In this document: one piece after another, positions 32,391 to 44,269 of the stretch
Numbering within the stretch: the stretch's first letter is position 1
Layout of the letters: each line of letters begins with the position of its first letter
NCBI GenBank assembly: GCA_038501625.1
Contig: JAZAYU010000013.1
Location: forward strand, 3,658,001-3,722,000
Origin: Corbicula japonica
Taxonomy: Eukaryota; Mollusca; Bivalvia; Venerida; Cyrenidae
Direction: 5' to 3'
Length of the DNA: 64,000 bases
Program-made: the position numbers and the translations under genes
Notes under the pieces: model-generated
Databases searched by the model: none
Told to the model about the DNA's origin: nothing
Seen by the model: the letters and a program-made list of their open reading frames with translations, nothing else

Positions 32391-32592
32391 TTAACCCTAT
32401 ATTGTGCATAATACCGGTATAGATCCACATCAGCCTGCTCTGGTCACTAATGCTTTTTGGTAAAAAAATAACCTTATGATTCTAACAGTGAACAGTGTAG
32501 ATCCTGATCAGATGACATAATGTGCAGGTTGATCTGGATCTACAATCTTTTACTAAAGGAATAACAGCCAAATCCATGGAGTAAAGAGTTAA
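32391..32592. repeat. Family A repeat, complete but diverged
   Basis: TTAACCCTATATTGTGC to ATGGAGTAAAGAGTTAA; GAACAGTGTAGATCCTGATC pairs with GATCTGGATCTACAATC. Confidence 0.75.
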
Positions 32593-32833
32593 GTTGTTCA
32601 AGAATAAAACTGTCACTATATTTCCACTTAGCAAGCTCCATGCATTTGTTACGTTTGATGACTCTAAGACAAAATCTATATAATAATTATGTCCAGTAAT
32701 CTGTTCTTGTAATCTTAGAGGTCGTGACTAGTTTTCTCACTGGCTGTTTCAGCAGCTTTATGTCCACATCTATCTGGTATTTACTGATCTCAAGGCACTG
32801 TGGTTGAGAAATGGGCAATCAATACAAAACACT

Positions 32834-33150
32834 TTAAGCTTTACTCTTTATATACAACTTTTATTATATGTGTAAACAGTGTAGATCCAGATCAGCTGGC
32901 ATATGTGCTGTCTCATCTGAGGATCTATACTGTTTGCTTCTTGGTCACAAAATAATCTCATGAATCAAAAAGCAAACAGTGTAGATTCTGATCAGATGGC
33001 ACAATAGCGCTTAACTGCATAGATATGGCTTTTATCCCATGAGGAACCAGTGTACATCCAGATCCATCTGATCAGGAACTTGACTAACTTTTAAATACAT
33101 TATGTTATTTCCGACCAGGAAATGAGCATTATGATATAGATCCTTACTTC
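32834..33150. repeat. Family A repeats, one and a half copies
   Basis: A type II hairpin (AAACAGTGTAGATCCAGATC to GGATCTATACTGTTTGC), a broken second hairpin, then another eroded left half (ACCAGTGTACATCCAGATC). Confidence 0.7.
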
Positions 33151-33200
33151 ACAGACGGATAGGAGAATCAGGATAATCGGATGATCTTCCCTGGGGTTGG

Positions 33201-33440
33201 CACCCTTTCCTCCATATATATGCAATTTTACATATGTGCGACCAGTGTAGATCCTGATCAGCCGGCACATCTTTGCCATCTGATCACAATCTGCACTGGT
33301 CGCATTTTGGTCAGAAATAACCTAATGAATCATAAAGCGAATAGTGCAGATCCAGATCAGATGGCACGGAAGTGCCAGCTGATCTAGATCTACACTGTTC
33401 GCCCAAGCAATATAGGTGTGTCTATGGCGGAAAGGGTTAA
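33201..33440. repeat. Family A repeat, complete (type I then type II)
   Basis: TGCGACCAGTGTAGATCCTG and CTGCACTGGTCGCATTTTGG; spacer GGTCAGAAATAACC; GCGAATAGTGCAGATCC and GATCTACACTGTTCGCC; ends GGAAAGGGTTAA. Confidence 0.9.
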
Positions 33441-33940
33441 TAAATGAAAAGAAAGTAAGGTCTGCATCTCTGAACTAATTCCCACAGATATTATTTCAGG
33501 CAAATTCTTTTTTTTTTTTTGAAGGTCACATATTGTAACCAACCTATCAACATTCTAAGCAGTCCAGGCCATCCCCTTTGTTTATCTGATTGCCATGTGT
33601 TAAACACTAACCCCCTTTGTTCATAAATTCTAGGATGTTGTTTATTCTGTTCTAATAATTTATTTGCTTACAAGTGTCATTTGCTAAGCAATTAACTCAA
33701 TTACGCATTCTAATTATTCAAAGCATAATTAAATTTGTGTAAATTAACTGAACGCTGGAACTAAATGAGATTACATTATATGCACGATCAAGAGTCACCT
33801 TATTGCAAAAAAACATCTTCTTATTTCAAAGGTTTATATACTTTTTTGCAATAATGACAAAATACACTAATACACACATACTTTCATGTTTTGTTTTTTT
33901 TTAATTTCGCAGCTTGATTTATGTTTATACAAGATACTTC

Positions 33941-34117
33941 CAGTCAAACCTGTTTTAAGCAGCCACCCAAGGGAGTGACAAAAAGTGGCTGCTTAACACA
34001 GGTGGCCTTTTAAGTCAGGTAAAAATTAGAACCTATACATTTGGACAAATTATAAAAACTGGCTGTTTAAGACAGGTATTTGCTGAATGCAGGTGGCTGA
34101 TAAGGCAGGTTCAACTG
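33941..34117. mobile_element. Short pogo-like MITE, 177 bp
   Basis: CAGTCAAACCTGTTTTAAGC opposite inverted CAGTTGAACCTGCCTTATC; GGCTGCTTAA / CTGTTTAAG subterminal repeats. TA is present only on the right side. Confidence 0.65.
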
Positions 34118-34697
34118 TATTCACTTCAATTTTGATTTCTCTTCACAAACTAGTATAGACTCAACCAACTGCCACAAGATAGCGAAATGGGCAAAATACA
34201 TCTACGAAATTTGATACATTGAAATTATAGGCATTTTAGGATATTTGGAACAGCCTTATATGGCAAAATTTAGCGTAGGATTAAAATTTGCACACTTTTT
34301 TTGGACATGAAATCTGCAAACAATAGTTAAATAACTTGATAACACAGTTCTCCACATAGTAAATCTTGGGGATTATAATGATAGCTTTTTCTTAAGTATT
34401 GGACGACTGCTGATGCAGATCTCTATACAGAAATCTTCTTACTCAAAATGTGAAGCTAAGAGTAATAAAAAGCTTACATTAAATAAATTATCTAATCTTG
34501 TCTCAAAATAATGATCTTTAAACGACAATAATGTTTCCCTTTATCAAGGCCTAAAATTCATTTCTTTACAGGTGCACAGGATTAACTATGTTCCTGAAAA
34601 TCCAGGATAATAGTAAAACATAGTGATATAATGCTTCTTGTTAAAAAGAAAATTACATACTGTCTTTGATGTACACTGCCTAGCAGAGTTTTTCTAT
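34118..34697. other. Intron stretch, nothing recognised
   Basis: AT-rich; no repeat family or coding signal seen. Confidence 0.5.
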
Positions 34698-34935
34698 TTT
34701 AACCCTTTACTCCATTCTAGGACACACCTTTATGCATGGGCAAACAGAGTAGATCCAGATCTGCTGACACATCTAAGCAATCAGATCTGGATCTACCCTG
34801 TTTGCTTTTAGATTCATTTTTTTATATGACCAATATGCAAACAGTGCAGATTCAGATCAGCCAGCATGGGTGTGCCCACTCCGGCTGATCAGGATCTACA
34901 CTGTCTGCACATGCAATAACGGTGTATAAAAGTTA
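34698..34935. repeat. Family A repeat, complete
   Basis: TTTTAACCCTTTACTCC start. The first hairpin has CCAGATCTGCTGAC opposite CAATCAGATCTGG, where both arms carry the variant AGATCTG. Confidence 0.85.
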
Positions 34936-35078
34936 ATATTTAATTATTTTGAAATGACACTAAGTCTGTAAGGCACTGATAGAGGAAGCATATTTTAATC
35001 CTTAGTTTTTCAGTAAAACACATTATTGTTAGAACTTAAATAATATTCAATACATAGTTGAAAGGGTGTAAGAATTAA

Positions 35079-37508
35079 ACTAGAAATGTGTCCATAGGAC
35101 ACGGATGCCCCCGCTATGCATCGTTTTCAGATACTAAAGTGCAATGATGGGAATAATAGCATTTCAAAGACAGTGATGTTCGAGTAATTATAAGAATATG
35201 CATAAACTTGATGATCAAGTAAATTATTTGTATTTGTGGCACTGTTGTCTTCTCATTACGGAAATGTCTGTGAAGAAGTTTGTGGTAATGCAATGCGATG
35301 TCATAGTGAACATTTGTGCCAAGTTATTTTGAAATCCCTTCATTCATAAAGAAGTTATAGCCCGAACAAGTAAATTCAAGATTTAGTAACTGTGACCTTG
35401 ACCTTGGACTTACAGGTATGGATAATGTAAGCAACACACTGCCTTGTCATGGTGAACATTTGTGCCAAGTTATTTTGAAAACCCTCCATTCAAAATAAAG
35501 TTATAGCCCGGACAAGGAAATTCTTTTTTCAGTAACAGTGACCTTGACCTTGGACCTACAGGCATGGACATTGTACACAACTCACCATCTTGTCATGGTA
35601 AACATTTCTGCCAAGTTATTTTGAAATTACTCTATTCCTAACGTAGTTACAAACCTGACAAGAAAATTCTATTTTAGTAACAGTGACCTTGACCTTGGAC
35701 CTACAGGCATGGGCATGGTACGGGACACACCATCATGTCATGATGAACATTTGTGTCAAGTTATTTTGAAATCAATGTATTCCTAACAAAGTTACAGCCC
35801 GGACAAGAGAATTCTATTTTTAGTAACAGTGACCTTGACCTACAGGCATGGGCATGGTACGCGATACGGCGCCCTGTCATGGTGAACATTTGTGTCAAGT
35901 TATTTTGAAATCCCTCCATTTATAATGAAGTTACAGCCCAGTGAAGAAAATTCTATTTTTAGTAACAGTGACCTTGACCTTGGACCTTCAGGCTTGGGTA
36001 TTGTGCGGACACACTGCCTTGTCATAGTGAACATTTGTGCAAAATTATTTTGAAATCCCTCCATTCATAACAAAGTAACAGCCCGGACAAGAGAATTCTA
36101 TTTTTAGTAACAGTGACCTTGACCTTTGACCTACAGGCATGGGCATGAGAGGCGACACATCGCCGTGTCATGGTGAACATTTGTGCCAAGTTATTTTGAA
36201 ATCCCTCCATTCATAACAAAGTAACAGCCCGGACAAGAAAATTCTATTTTAGTAACAGTGACCTTGACCTTCGACCTAAAGGCTTGGGCATGTACGTGAC
36301 ATACCGTCTTTATATGGTGAACAATTATACCAAGTTATTTAAAAATCCAATAAGAAATAACAAAGTTACAGAGCGGACAAGATTTTGCAAGAAAATTCTA
36401 TTTTTAGTAACAGTGACCTTGACCTTGGACCTACAGGCATGGGTATTGTCACGACACACCGACTTGTGAACTTATGGTGAACATTTGTGCAAAGTTATTT
36501 TGAAATCCCTCCATTCCAAACGAAGTTAAGGGCAAAGTTAATATTTTTCTTAACACAAAATGTAAGTGAAAAAGGGGCATAATTTGAAAAAAATATTGGA
36601 AGCAGGGTTATGGGTCTTGTTGGTTATGATGTAGATTTTGATGGTGAAAATATATTTCAAGTTTCAAGGCAGTATCTCAAGTAGTTTTAAAGTTATGGGC
36701 AAAATGCATATTTTGCTTAACACAAAATATAAGAAACAAGATATATTCCTATTAAAACTAATGTAAATGGAAGTATCAAAGGGCCATAACTTCTGAACGG
36801 AACATGTAAGAGCAAAACCCCACCTTTATGCACAACAACATATCAGGCCAAGCATTGTGGTAAAGTTTCATCAAATTCCCAGCAGAGGTGTAGGAGGAGT
36901 TGCGTTCACAAGATATATTCCTATTAAAACTAATGTAAATGGAAGTATCAAAGGGCCATAACTTCTGAACGGAACATGTAAGAGCAAAACCCCACCTTTA
37001 TGCACAACAACATATCAGACCAAGCATTGTGGTAAAGTTTCATTAAATTCCCACCAGTAGTGTAGGAGGAGTTGCGTTCACGAGATATACTCCTATTAAA
37101 ACTAATGTAAATGGAAGTATCAAAGGGCCATAACTTCTGAACCGAACATGTAAGAGCGAAACCCCACCTTTATGCACAACAACATATCAGGCAAAGCATT
37201 GTGGTCAAGTTTCATTAAATTCCCACCAGTAGTGTAGGAGGAGTTGCGTTCACGAGATATACTCCTATTAAAACTAATGTAAATGGAAGTATCAAAGGGC
37301 CATAACTTCTGAACCGGAACATGTAAGAGCGAAACCCCACCTTTATGCACAACAACATACCAGGCCAAGCATTGTGGTCAAGTTTCATTAAATTCCCACC
37401 AGTAGTGTAGGAGGAGTTGCGTTCACGAGGATATCAGACGGACGGACGGACGAACGTACGGACAGGAGCAACTCTTAATGCCCGTTGCCATTTCATGGCG
37501 GGGGCATA
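35079..37508 (+). mobile_element. Pearl-like element with two different tandem cores
   Basis: Ends as at 10088-12205: ACTAGAAATGTGTCCATAGG with GGATGCCCCCGC, and CCATTTCATGGCGGGGGCAT. The first core (about 35290-36520) has seven to eight units with AGTAACAGTGACCTTGACCT. An unrelated linker follows (36530-36735: TTGCTTAACACAAAATATAA). The second core (36740-37430) has four units of exactly 172 bp (ATTAAAACTAATGTAAATGG, CCATAACTTCTGAAC, CCCCACCTTTATGCACAACA). An ACGGACGGACG run precedes the right end. Confidence 0.8.
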
Positions 37509-37802
37509 AAAATTGAATAGCTATGTAGTTATATGTGAGATCTTGAGTGCATAATGCAAGTATAATTCAAGACTGTTTCTATTCCTATATTCTGTAATTA
37601 TATTCTCCTTAATTAACTTAGCAGCAGGAAACATAACTCTAAAAGGCTCTTGATATTTTATGGTTTATAATTTCCCTTACCTTTTGAAAAAGTCCATTTC
37701 ATCTTTCAGTTACTTTAATCTTAAAAAACTTCTAATAATGCTAATCATATAAAATGAAATTTGCAAGGAAAACAGATTCTGATAATGCACTCGAGACATC
37801 TT

Positions 37803-37949
37803 GGCCTAAGATCATAAAATTAATATTGGAAACCAGTCTCAAATCTCAAGCATCTGATTGGCTGAAATTGCAACCGGTAGCCATTTCAGCCAATCAGATG
37901 CTTGAGATCTGAGACTGGTTTCCATTCTCAGTTTTATAACCTTGGGACC
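37803..37949. repeat. Family B palindrome, complete
   Basis: CCTAAGATCATAAAATTAAT to CTCAGTTTTATAACCTTGGG; centre AATTGCAACCGGTAGCCATT. Confidence 0.85.
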
Positions 37950-38059
37950 TGAACAGTCTGGTCAGGGTATACATTATTCCTTGATTCTGTCAGGAATTTT
38001 CTCCACATTCTTATCAACATAAACTTCAAAGAATAGCCTGTCCATTACAAAATAAGCCT

Positions 38060-38205
38060 GGGCTGAAGGTTATAAAGCTGAGATTGGAAACCAGTCTCAA
38101 ATCTCAAGGAACTGATTGGCTGAAATAGCGATTGGTCGCCATTTCAGCCAATCACATGCTTGAGATTTGAGACTGGTTTCCATGATCAGTTTTATAACCT
38201 TGGGC
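38060..38205. repeat. Family B palindrome, complete
   Basis: GGGCTGAAGGTTATAAAGCT to ATCAGTTTTATAACCTTGGG; centre AGCGATTGGTCGCCAT. Confidence 0.85.
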
Positions 38206-38606
38206 ACAGAATCAAACTTCAAATGATATATTAGGCATCACAAGATGCATAACTGTCAACCAGGAAAAACTGTATTTTATTTTTGGTGTGCTACAATAAT
38301 TGCATGTGCAATCTTAGAAGAAGCACTCCAAACACTCCAAACACACACTCACACTCCGAACACACTCTCACATAATAGCAATGTCAAAAATTGTTGTACG
38401 AATAATGAAACTGCACATTATAACTATTATCCAGATTTTTATCAAATATGAATATTTACACCTCAACTTTGTCCTCTACGATAAAGTCTTATTCATCAAA
38501 CCTATCATAATTTCTGTTGGTAAACAGTGTGACGTATTATTTTAAAAAGCGTGGCTACAGTAGAGCCGTTTATAATTTATTGGACATTGCTCAATGTTTT
38601 GACGAG

Positions 38607-38614
38607 TGACGTCA
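38607..38614. promoter_or_regulatory. Consensus CRE palindrome
   Basis: TGACGTCA, the full CREB/ATF site, about 160 bp from the hairpin at 38768-38936. No promoter is evident nearby; chance occurrence is possible. Confidence 0.35.
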
Positions 38615-38767
38615 ATGAGCACGCATGTTTTGCCACGAGTAACTACGAAAAAGCGTGTTGTCATTCAATGTGTCGTCAACGTTGCTGTTACAACAGCCTT
38701 TTGAAAAAGCCTTAATATGACGAATTCTTTTCATAATTTCTGTATTAATGCAAGTATTTATGAGTGT

Positions 38768-38936
38768 AAATATAAGGATTGAATCGATATTTGATGATTT
38801 CCATTTGGGTATGAAAAACAATTGTATTGTTTAAAGCACGTGTGAAGCCCTTCGGGCTTCACACACTTTAAACAACCCAACTGTTTTCCATACTCAAATG
38901 GAAATCATCAAATATTGATTCAATCCTTAAATATAA
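38768..38936. repeat. Large imperfect hairpin of about 170 bp
   Basis: The left arm ATAAGGATTGAAT...GATGATTTCCATTTGGGTAT is opposite ATACTCAAATGGAAATCATC...ATTCAATCCTTA. The centre is a perfect stem, GTGTGAAGCCCTTCGGGCTT continuing CACAC. This is a foldback element or a hairpin RNA template; no frame spans it. Confidence 0.8.
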
Positions 38937-38945
38937 ATTTGGGTA

Positions 38946-39830
38946 TATCTTAAATTATCTGCGTCATTTTGGAATTTTTTTACCCCCCTAAACCACGAAG
39001 CTGGGAGCCAAGATGCAGTTGGGATTTAAACTTAGAAAAATGTCCCACCAAACTGTCCCACCATATGTATGTCGTGATGCACCTGTCACCTTACAGAATG
39101 CAAATAAATCTGATACGGACACAATATGGGGGAAAAAACCTTTCCATACAATGATAGACTTAAACCTGATCCACAGAAATGGTTAATCAATACAGATTAC
39201 TGGCTTATTTAGCCACACCAAGCATGTGATTGTCAAATACATCAATATTAACATGTGGTGAAATTTCGTGCCATTTCATCATTTCATTTCAATAAATACT
39301 AAGGCCACTAATGGCTTCAATAGCTTGGAATGTTTTATTCGCGTTTAAAATTTGAAACCCTTGTGATCAGTACTGAATTAAAATTCCAAATCTCAAAGCA
39401 ATGTTAACATTGTGGGTGTTTGATGTCAGCAAAAAGAAGGAAAACCCATGATGTGTCAAAACGTAGAAATCAGATTAATGCTACAAGTCTGTAATGGAAA
39501 ATTTTGCTAACACTTAATTTAAATGCCCTTGCATAAATTTAATTTATCAAAAAAAAAAAAGATTTTGGGGTTTTCTGAATATTTTCTGGGAGCCATTTTA
39601 AGTTTATTTTGACAGTATTAATAAAATAGGAAACAGCAACCCTGTAATTAGTTTTGCTTTCTTACTTGAACTTTGATTAAATTATCAATATTCTTATAAG
39701 ATATATCTAAGTGACATGTTCAGTTTTGAACTATATGGTATTTGAGAGAAAATATGCCATGCATACAATAAACTAGTCAATGATTTCGCGTTCTTCTAAA
39801 AGACTGTAAAAAAAGGGTTATGCAGGGCAG
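38946..39830. other. Intron stretch, nothing recognised
   Basis: No repeats or coding signals assigned. A weak family A trace lies at 39839-39908 (GTAATCTACACCAATCACAC). Confidence 0.45.
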
Positions 39831-40299
39831 TGAAATAGATGCCAATACGTGTAATCTACACCAATCACACATAGGATGGCAGCAATATCCCGTGGAGTAA
39901 ATGGTTGAGATAGAAAAAAATTGTCAACAGGATGTTTGTTTGCTTTAAGAGTGACAATCACCCATTTAAGCTAAACATTAAATTTGTGAAATTAAATATT
40001 GCACTGTTAACAATTACCGTAAAAATCCTTTTCAACGTCCCCTGGGACGTTACTTTTTCTGAAAGTGGGCAGCTGTGAAGTGCCTTTGGTTTAATGGAAA
40101 CATTAATGGCAAATACACATACTGTAGCTGTTGAAACAAATCTGGAGGAATGTTTTGTTCATGGTAAGAAATAGGTAATCAATAGTTAATCAGCTCAGTA
40201 ATGGACTCCTACATTGACTCAGTAATATAATTCATGGTGGACAGACCAGATACATGTTTGTTCACTTAAAGATTCAATCAATGATGGCAGAAAAAACAG

Positions 40300-40985
40300 G
40301 ACACTGATACCCCCACTTCTGCAGATTTGTAACAAGAATTTTGTATAATCTATTACAGCCTTTATACGCTGTGAGAAGTTTCAAGGTGACATTCATAGTT
40401 TCGTTGCATGGGAAGTAATGAAAGCAAATGAGGTGTTGGCAACATCAATTTTTTTACTTAAGAAAAAACAACTTTTGTCCACTATAAAAATATTTTCCTC
40501 AACATCTATATATCCAAGATCTGTGCAATATGAAAAGAAATTCACCAGATAGTAAATAAGGAGAAAGTGCCAAAAAGTTAAATAGTAAAATAAAAAAGGG
40601 GGCGTTAACACTTTCCTCCATATATCAGCCTTTTATTGCATGGGCAAACAGTGTAGATCCAGATCAGCCAGCACATCTGTGCCATCTGATCTGGATCTAC
40701 ACTGATAGCCTTTTTGATTTCTTTGGTTATTTCTGACCATAATGGGACTAGTGCAAAACCTTATCAGACAGCAGACATGCAAGCTGATCTGGATCTACAC
40801 TAGCGACCAAGCGTAATAATGCGTATATACATGTATATGGAGGAAAGGGTTATTGGCAAAGATGGTTACACAAAAAATCTTTTCTCATGACAATCTACGC
40901 ATCCAGCCTGATCATCTCAGCAAGTTTGAAAGAAATCTGCCGGACAGTAAATGAGAACTCACTGCCAAAGCAAATGCTGGCACAC
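40300..40985 (+). mobile_element. Pearl-like element remnant split by a family A repeat
   Basis: GGACACTGATACCCCCACTT resembles the left end at 9776. Core-like text (TTGCATGGGAAGTAATG, then ACACAAAAAATCTTTTCTCA, GACAATCTACGCATCCAGCC, AGTTTGAAAGAAATCTGCC) lies on both sides of the repeat at 40605-40851. The right end was not found. Confidence 0.5.
40605..40851. repeat. Family A repeat, complete (type II then type I)
   Basis: GTTAACACTTTCCTCC to GGAAAGGGTTA; CAAACAGTGTAGATCCAGAT opposite ATCTGGATCTACACTGA; spacer GGTTATTTCTGACC. Confidence 0.9.
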
Positions 40986-41332
40986 TGCAATTGAATGATA
41001 AGTTTTATCAGTATTTGCCCGAATCACAGACAGAAGTAGACACAAGATGTGATTAATTTCATCAAAAATGGTGAAATAATAAAATACTAACAAGGCTTCG
41101 AAGATTTTAATCAATGCATTTTTTCTTGCCATAATACCCCACAATGACGTCACAAACCACGTGGTATGGCCACCTTGACTAAAATGCTTTTAAGATTTCC
41201 AGCTCAAACAAGATCCTTATCCCTTTAAATTGTTGAAATCTTATTTAATCCAGTCAATTTTTTGTTAAGTTGTTTGTTTTTTCCAGAAATGTTCCACATG
41301 GACAGCAATTAAACAGTATCAGTATAGACCTG

Positions 41333-41478
41333 TGCCCAAGGTTATAAAGCTGAGCATGGAAACCAGTCTCAAATCTCAAGCATCTGTTTGGCTGAAATGG
41401 CGACTGGTTGCCATTTCAGCCAATCAGATGCTTGAGATTTGAGACTGGTTTCCAATCTCAGCTTTATAACCTTCAACC
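41333..41478. repeat. Family B palindrome, complete
   Basis: GCCCAAGGTTATAAAGCTGA to CTCAGCTTTATAACCTTCA. The GCTTTATA variant is present at both ends. Centre ATGGCGACTGGTTGCCAT. Confidence 0.9.
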
Positions 41479-41609
41479 CTGATCAGATCCACACTGTCTG
41501 ATCTGTAAGTGTACAGTGTACACCCTGATCACACTGCATGGATGTGCCGGCTAATCTGGATTGATGTTTGGCTATGTTATAAAGGTCTACCTTTGAAGAA
41601 AAAGGTTAA
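41479..41609. repeat. Family A repeat, degraded
   Basis: GATCAGATCCACACTGTCTG, TACAGTGTACACCCTGATC and an AAAAAGGTTAA end; it abuts the preceding palindrome. Confidence 0.6.
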
Positions 41610-41865
41610 AATATGTGAAAGTACCAATTTAACAATCACAACCCAGCTACTTGCCAGACAGAATCTTTTCCAATGATTGCAGTGAAATTTCTCCGTTATC
41701 TCCAATCTCCTCTTTTCAGACATCAATTTATCAGATGCTTCTAGATCCAACAATAAGCTATAGCAATATTGTATCAGTTTTCATCTATGAAAATCAGTTT
41801 TTATAAGCCTTGATTACATTTCACATGATATGATGAGTTCAGTGAGCTTGACTTATGATGCTTCA

Positions 41866-41943
41866 GGGCTGAAGGTCGCCATTTCAGCCAATCAGATGCT
41901 TGAGATTTGAGACTGGTTTCCATGCTCAGATTTATAACCTTGG
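41866..41943. repeat. Family B palindrome with left arm deleted
   Basis: GGGCTGAAGGT is joined directly to CGCCATTTCAGCCAATCAGA and the full right arm, a hairpin-internal deletion. Confidence 0.8.
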
Positions 41944-42343
41944 GACCAGTTTACTTGCTGAATGTCTGCAAATGACTTGCCTTCCCTGTCCATTCTTAGG
42001 CCAGAGGGTATTTTCATCATAAATTTACAGACTTAATATGGAACAGTATAGACGATAAATCAGATGGGACCTTGTCTAGTATAAATTTAAGAATTAGACA
42101 ACATACATTTTATGACTATAACAAAGCTTCTAGACTGTGTTCCAGGCAACACACTAGACTTCTCTAGTTTACCCTTAATGTTCAATGTTTTAAGGAAAGC
42201 ACCCTTTTTTATTTTTAAATTAATTTTGCGCCAACATTTTCTGAGTGGTCTAGCACTGTGGGAAGTTTTACTGCTCTGTGAAACTTGTGTAACAATATTT
42301 TCAGCAGAAAAAAAGGAATAATTTCAAAATAATAGACCAGTTA

Positions 42344-42520
42344 CAGTAAAACCCCTCATTACGGACACTCGATAATACGGGAACCCCTGTATTATGGGCG
42401 ATTTTTTAAAGAACAGAAATGTTCTCTTCTTCTTGAATTAAACCCACAATTAAGGACAACTCGCTATTAAGGACACTTTCCCTCAGTCCCTTAGGTGTCC
42501 GTTATAGAGGGGTTTCACTG
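42344..42520. mobile_element. Pogo-like MITE, 177 bp, TA target duplication
   Basis: CAGTAAAACCCCTCATTACG opposite inverted CAGTGAAACCCCTCTATAAC; GGACAC / GTGTCC continue the stem. TA lies on both sides (42342-42343 and 42521-42522). Confidence 0.85.
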
Positions 42521-43032
42521 TATTATATGACATGCATTTTAATATTTGACCAAAAAAACGTGTCAATTTGAATTTCTAGATTTTGAAGCTTGCTAAATTT
42601 ATATTAACTTTAGTTTTAGAAGATTGATAAAGCTGATCCAGATCTACACCAATCACAGATGTGACAAATGCCGAGAGTTCAATCCAAAATACTTCTTTAT
42701 TTCAAACCTACGCCGTTCTCTGCTCAATTCATTTAAATGGAGATTTAAATCAAATTTAAATGGAAATTTCTACTATAAGATCTATTAGAAAATTTATTTA
42801 CAGAATGCAAGAGGGTGTGATTTATTAGAAAATTATATGGGACATGCAGCCTGGGAGGAAGCAACGCTTAATAAGAAAGTGCAAAAACTGATGATATAGT
42901 TCTTTAGGAGTGATAAATGAACAAGATCATGTTACTTCCATCTAAAACCATGTTCAATCCACTGAGCAGCATCATTGTAAGCTCTAGATTTATAATGTTA
43001 TACATGACTAAGAAGCTAACGGTGTAGATCCT

Positions 43033-43178
43033 GTGCTCAAGATAATAAAACTTAAACTGGAGACCAGTGTCAAACCTCAACCATCAGATTGGCTGAAATG
43101 GGGACTTTTCTCCAATACCGCCAATCAGATGCTTGAGATTTGAAATTAGTTGCTAAACTTAGTTTTATGCTCAGGCCC
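43033..43178. repeat. Family B palindrome, diverged
   Basis: GCTCAAGATAATAAAACTTA to AACTTAGTTTTATGCTCAGG; the centre is altered (GGGGACTTTTCTCC). Confidence 0.75.
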
Positions 43179-43180
43179 TG

Positions 43181-43287
43181 GTCCAAAGGTTATAAAACTG
43201 AGAATGGACCAGTGGCCATTTCAGCCAATCAGATGCTTGAAATTTGAGACTGCTTTCTAAGTGCAGTTTTATAACCTTCAGCCCTGA
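43181..43287. repeat. Family B palindrome with shortened left arm
   Basis: GTCCAAAGGTTATAAAACTG, GGACCAGTGGCCATTTCAGC and GCAGTTTTATAACCTTCAGC. Confidence 0.8.
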
Positions 43288-43704
43288 TCAAACTGTGGAG
43301 ATTTTTAGGCTGTTCTAGACTCACTTTGTTCACAGACTAGACTGTAAGCGGCGTCTATCAAGGGAGATAACATATCTCACTATAATGCAATGTGTTTGTA
43401 CTTTTATGTGATATACCGTCTGATAAGGTCAGCAAAGAAAACAATGTTGTTAAATACAATCAAAATTTAAGCGTTAAGGTCTGATATGATTATAATAAAA
43501 GTAATGAAAGGACAGAAAACGGTATTGCTTATTGCTTTTTTTTATGCAGAGAAAACCAAGTCTGATGATTCCCCTATCCTATGAAGTGTCATTTTTGATG
43601 GTATGTCAGATGCAGACTAACTATGTCCTGTCTAGAAGTCTAAAAATGATGACTAAAATTATGAAAAACTTGACCATGTAGAGAATTTATAGAGTGCTGA
43701 TGAG

Positions 43705-43935
43705 TTAACCCTTTCCTCCATGTACACTCCTTTGTGGCATTAGCAAACAGTGTAGATCCAGATCAGCTGGTACATCCGTGCCGTCTGATCAGGATCTGCA
43801 GTGTTTGCTTTTTGATTTATTAGGGTTTTTTACCAAAAAGTGACCAGTGCAGATCATGATCAGATGGCACTGGTTATCTGGATCTACAATGGTCTTCCAT
43901 GTGTAAAAATGCGTATATATGCAGGAAAGGGTTAA
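43705..43935. repeat. Family A repeat, complete (type II then type I), beside a GRK exon
   Basis: TTAACCCTTTCCTCC to AGGAAAGGGTTAA; the exon at 44010 starts 75 bp away. Confidence 0.88.
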
Positions 43936-44009
43936 GAGATATTTGTTGGCATGTCCAGCCTGAATAAATCATGATACCTCTCAGGTGTTTCAAGGGCAGC
44001 AAGTCTTAC

Positions 44010-44071
44010 CTTTGTAAACTCTTCTCAAATATTCTGCCTCGTAAAGAATTCTTTATTTCTTCTAAATATGG
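44010..44071 (-). CDS. GRK2/3 exon, end of RGS-homology domain
   Basis: 62 bp, phase 0 in and phase 2 out, between TTTCAG and gtaaga. It encodes PYLEEIKNSLRGRIFEKSLQ, then two bases of a serine codon completed in the next exon. This matches the GRK2 helix PYIEEI--LRG--F-KF. The phenylalanine usual after FEK/FQK is serine here (FEKSLQ). The exon sits about 17 kb downstream of the alternative pair; that intron contains the minisatellite of 34-bp units. Family A repeats lie within 80 bp on both sides (43705-43935 and 44118-44269). Confidence 0.88.
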
Positions 44072-44117
44072 CTGAAATGGAAAAAAAGTAATTGTAGATA
44101 TTTTAGATAAGCCTTTA

Positions 44118-44269
44118 TATAGGTGACACATTCATACCAATTGATCAGGATCTTTACTGTTTGCTTTGAGATTATTTAGATTATTTCTTATCAAGTAGCA
44201 ACAGTGTAGATCCAGATCAGATGGCATAGTCACAAATGCAATAAAACCCATATAATAAAGAGTAAATGG
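44118..44269. repeat. Family A repeat, right part, beside a GRK exon
   Basis: GATCAGGATCTTTACTGTTT and CAACAGTGTAGATCCAGATC. It starts 47 bp upstream of the exon at 44010-44071 on the minus strand. Confidence 0.75.
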
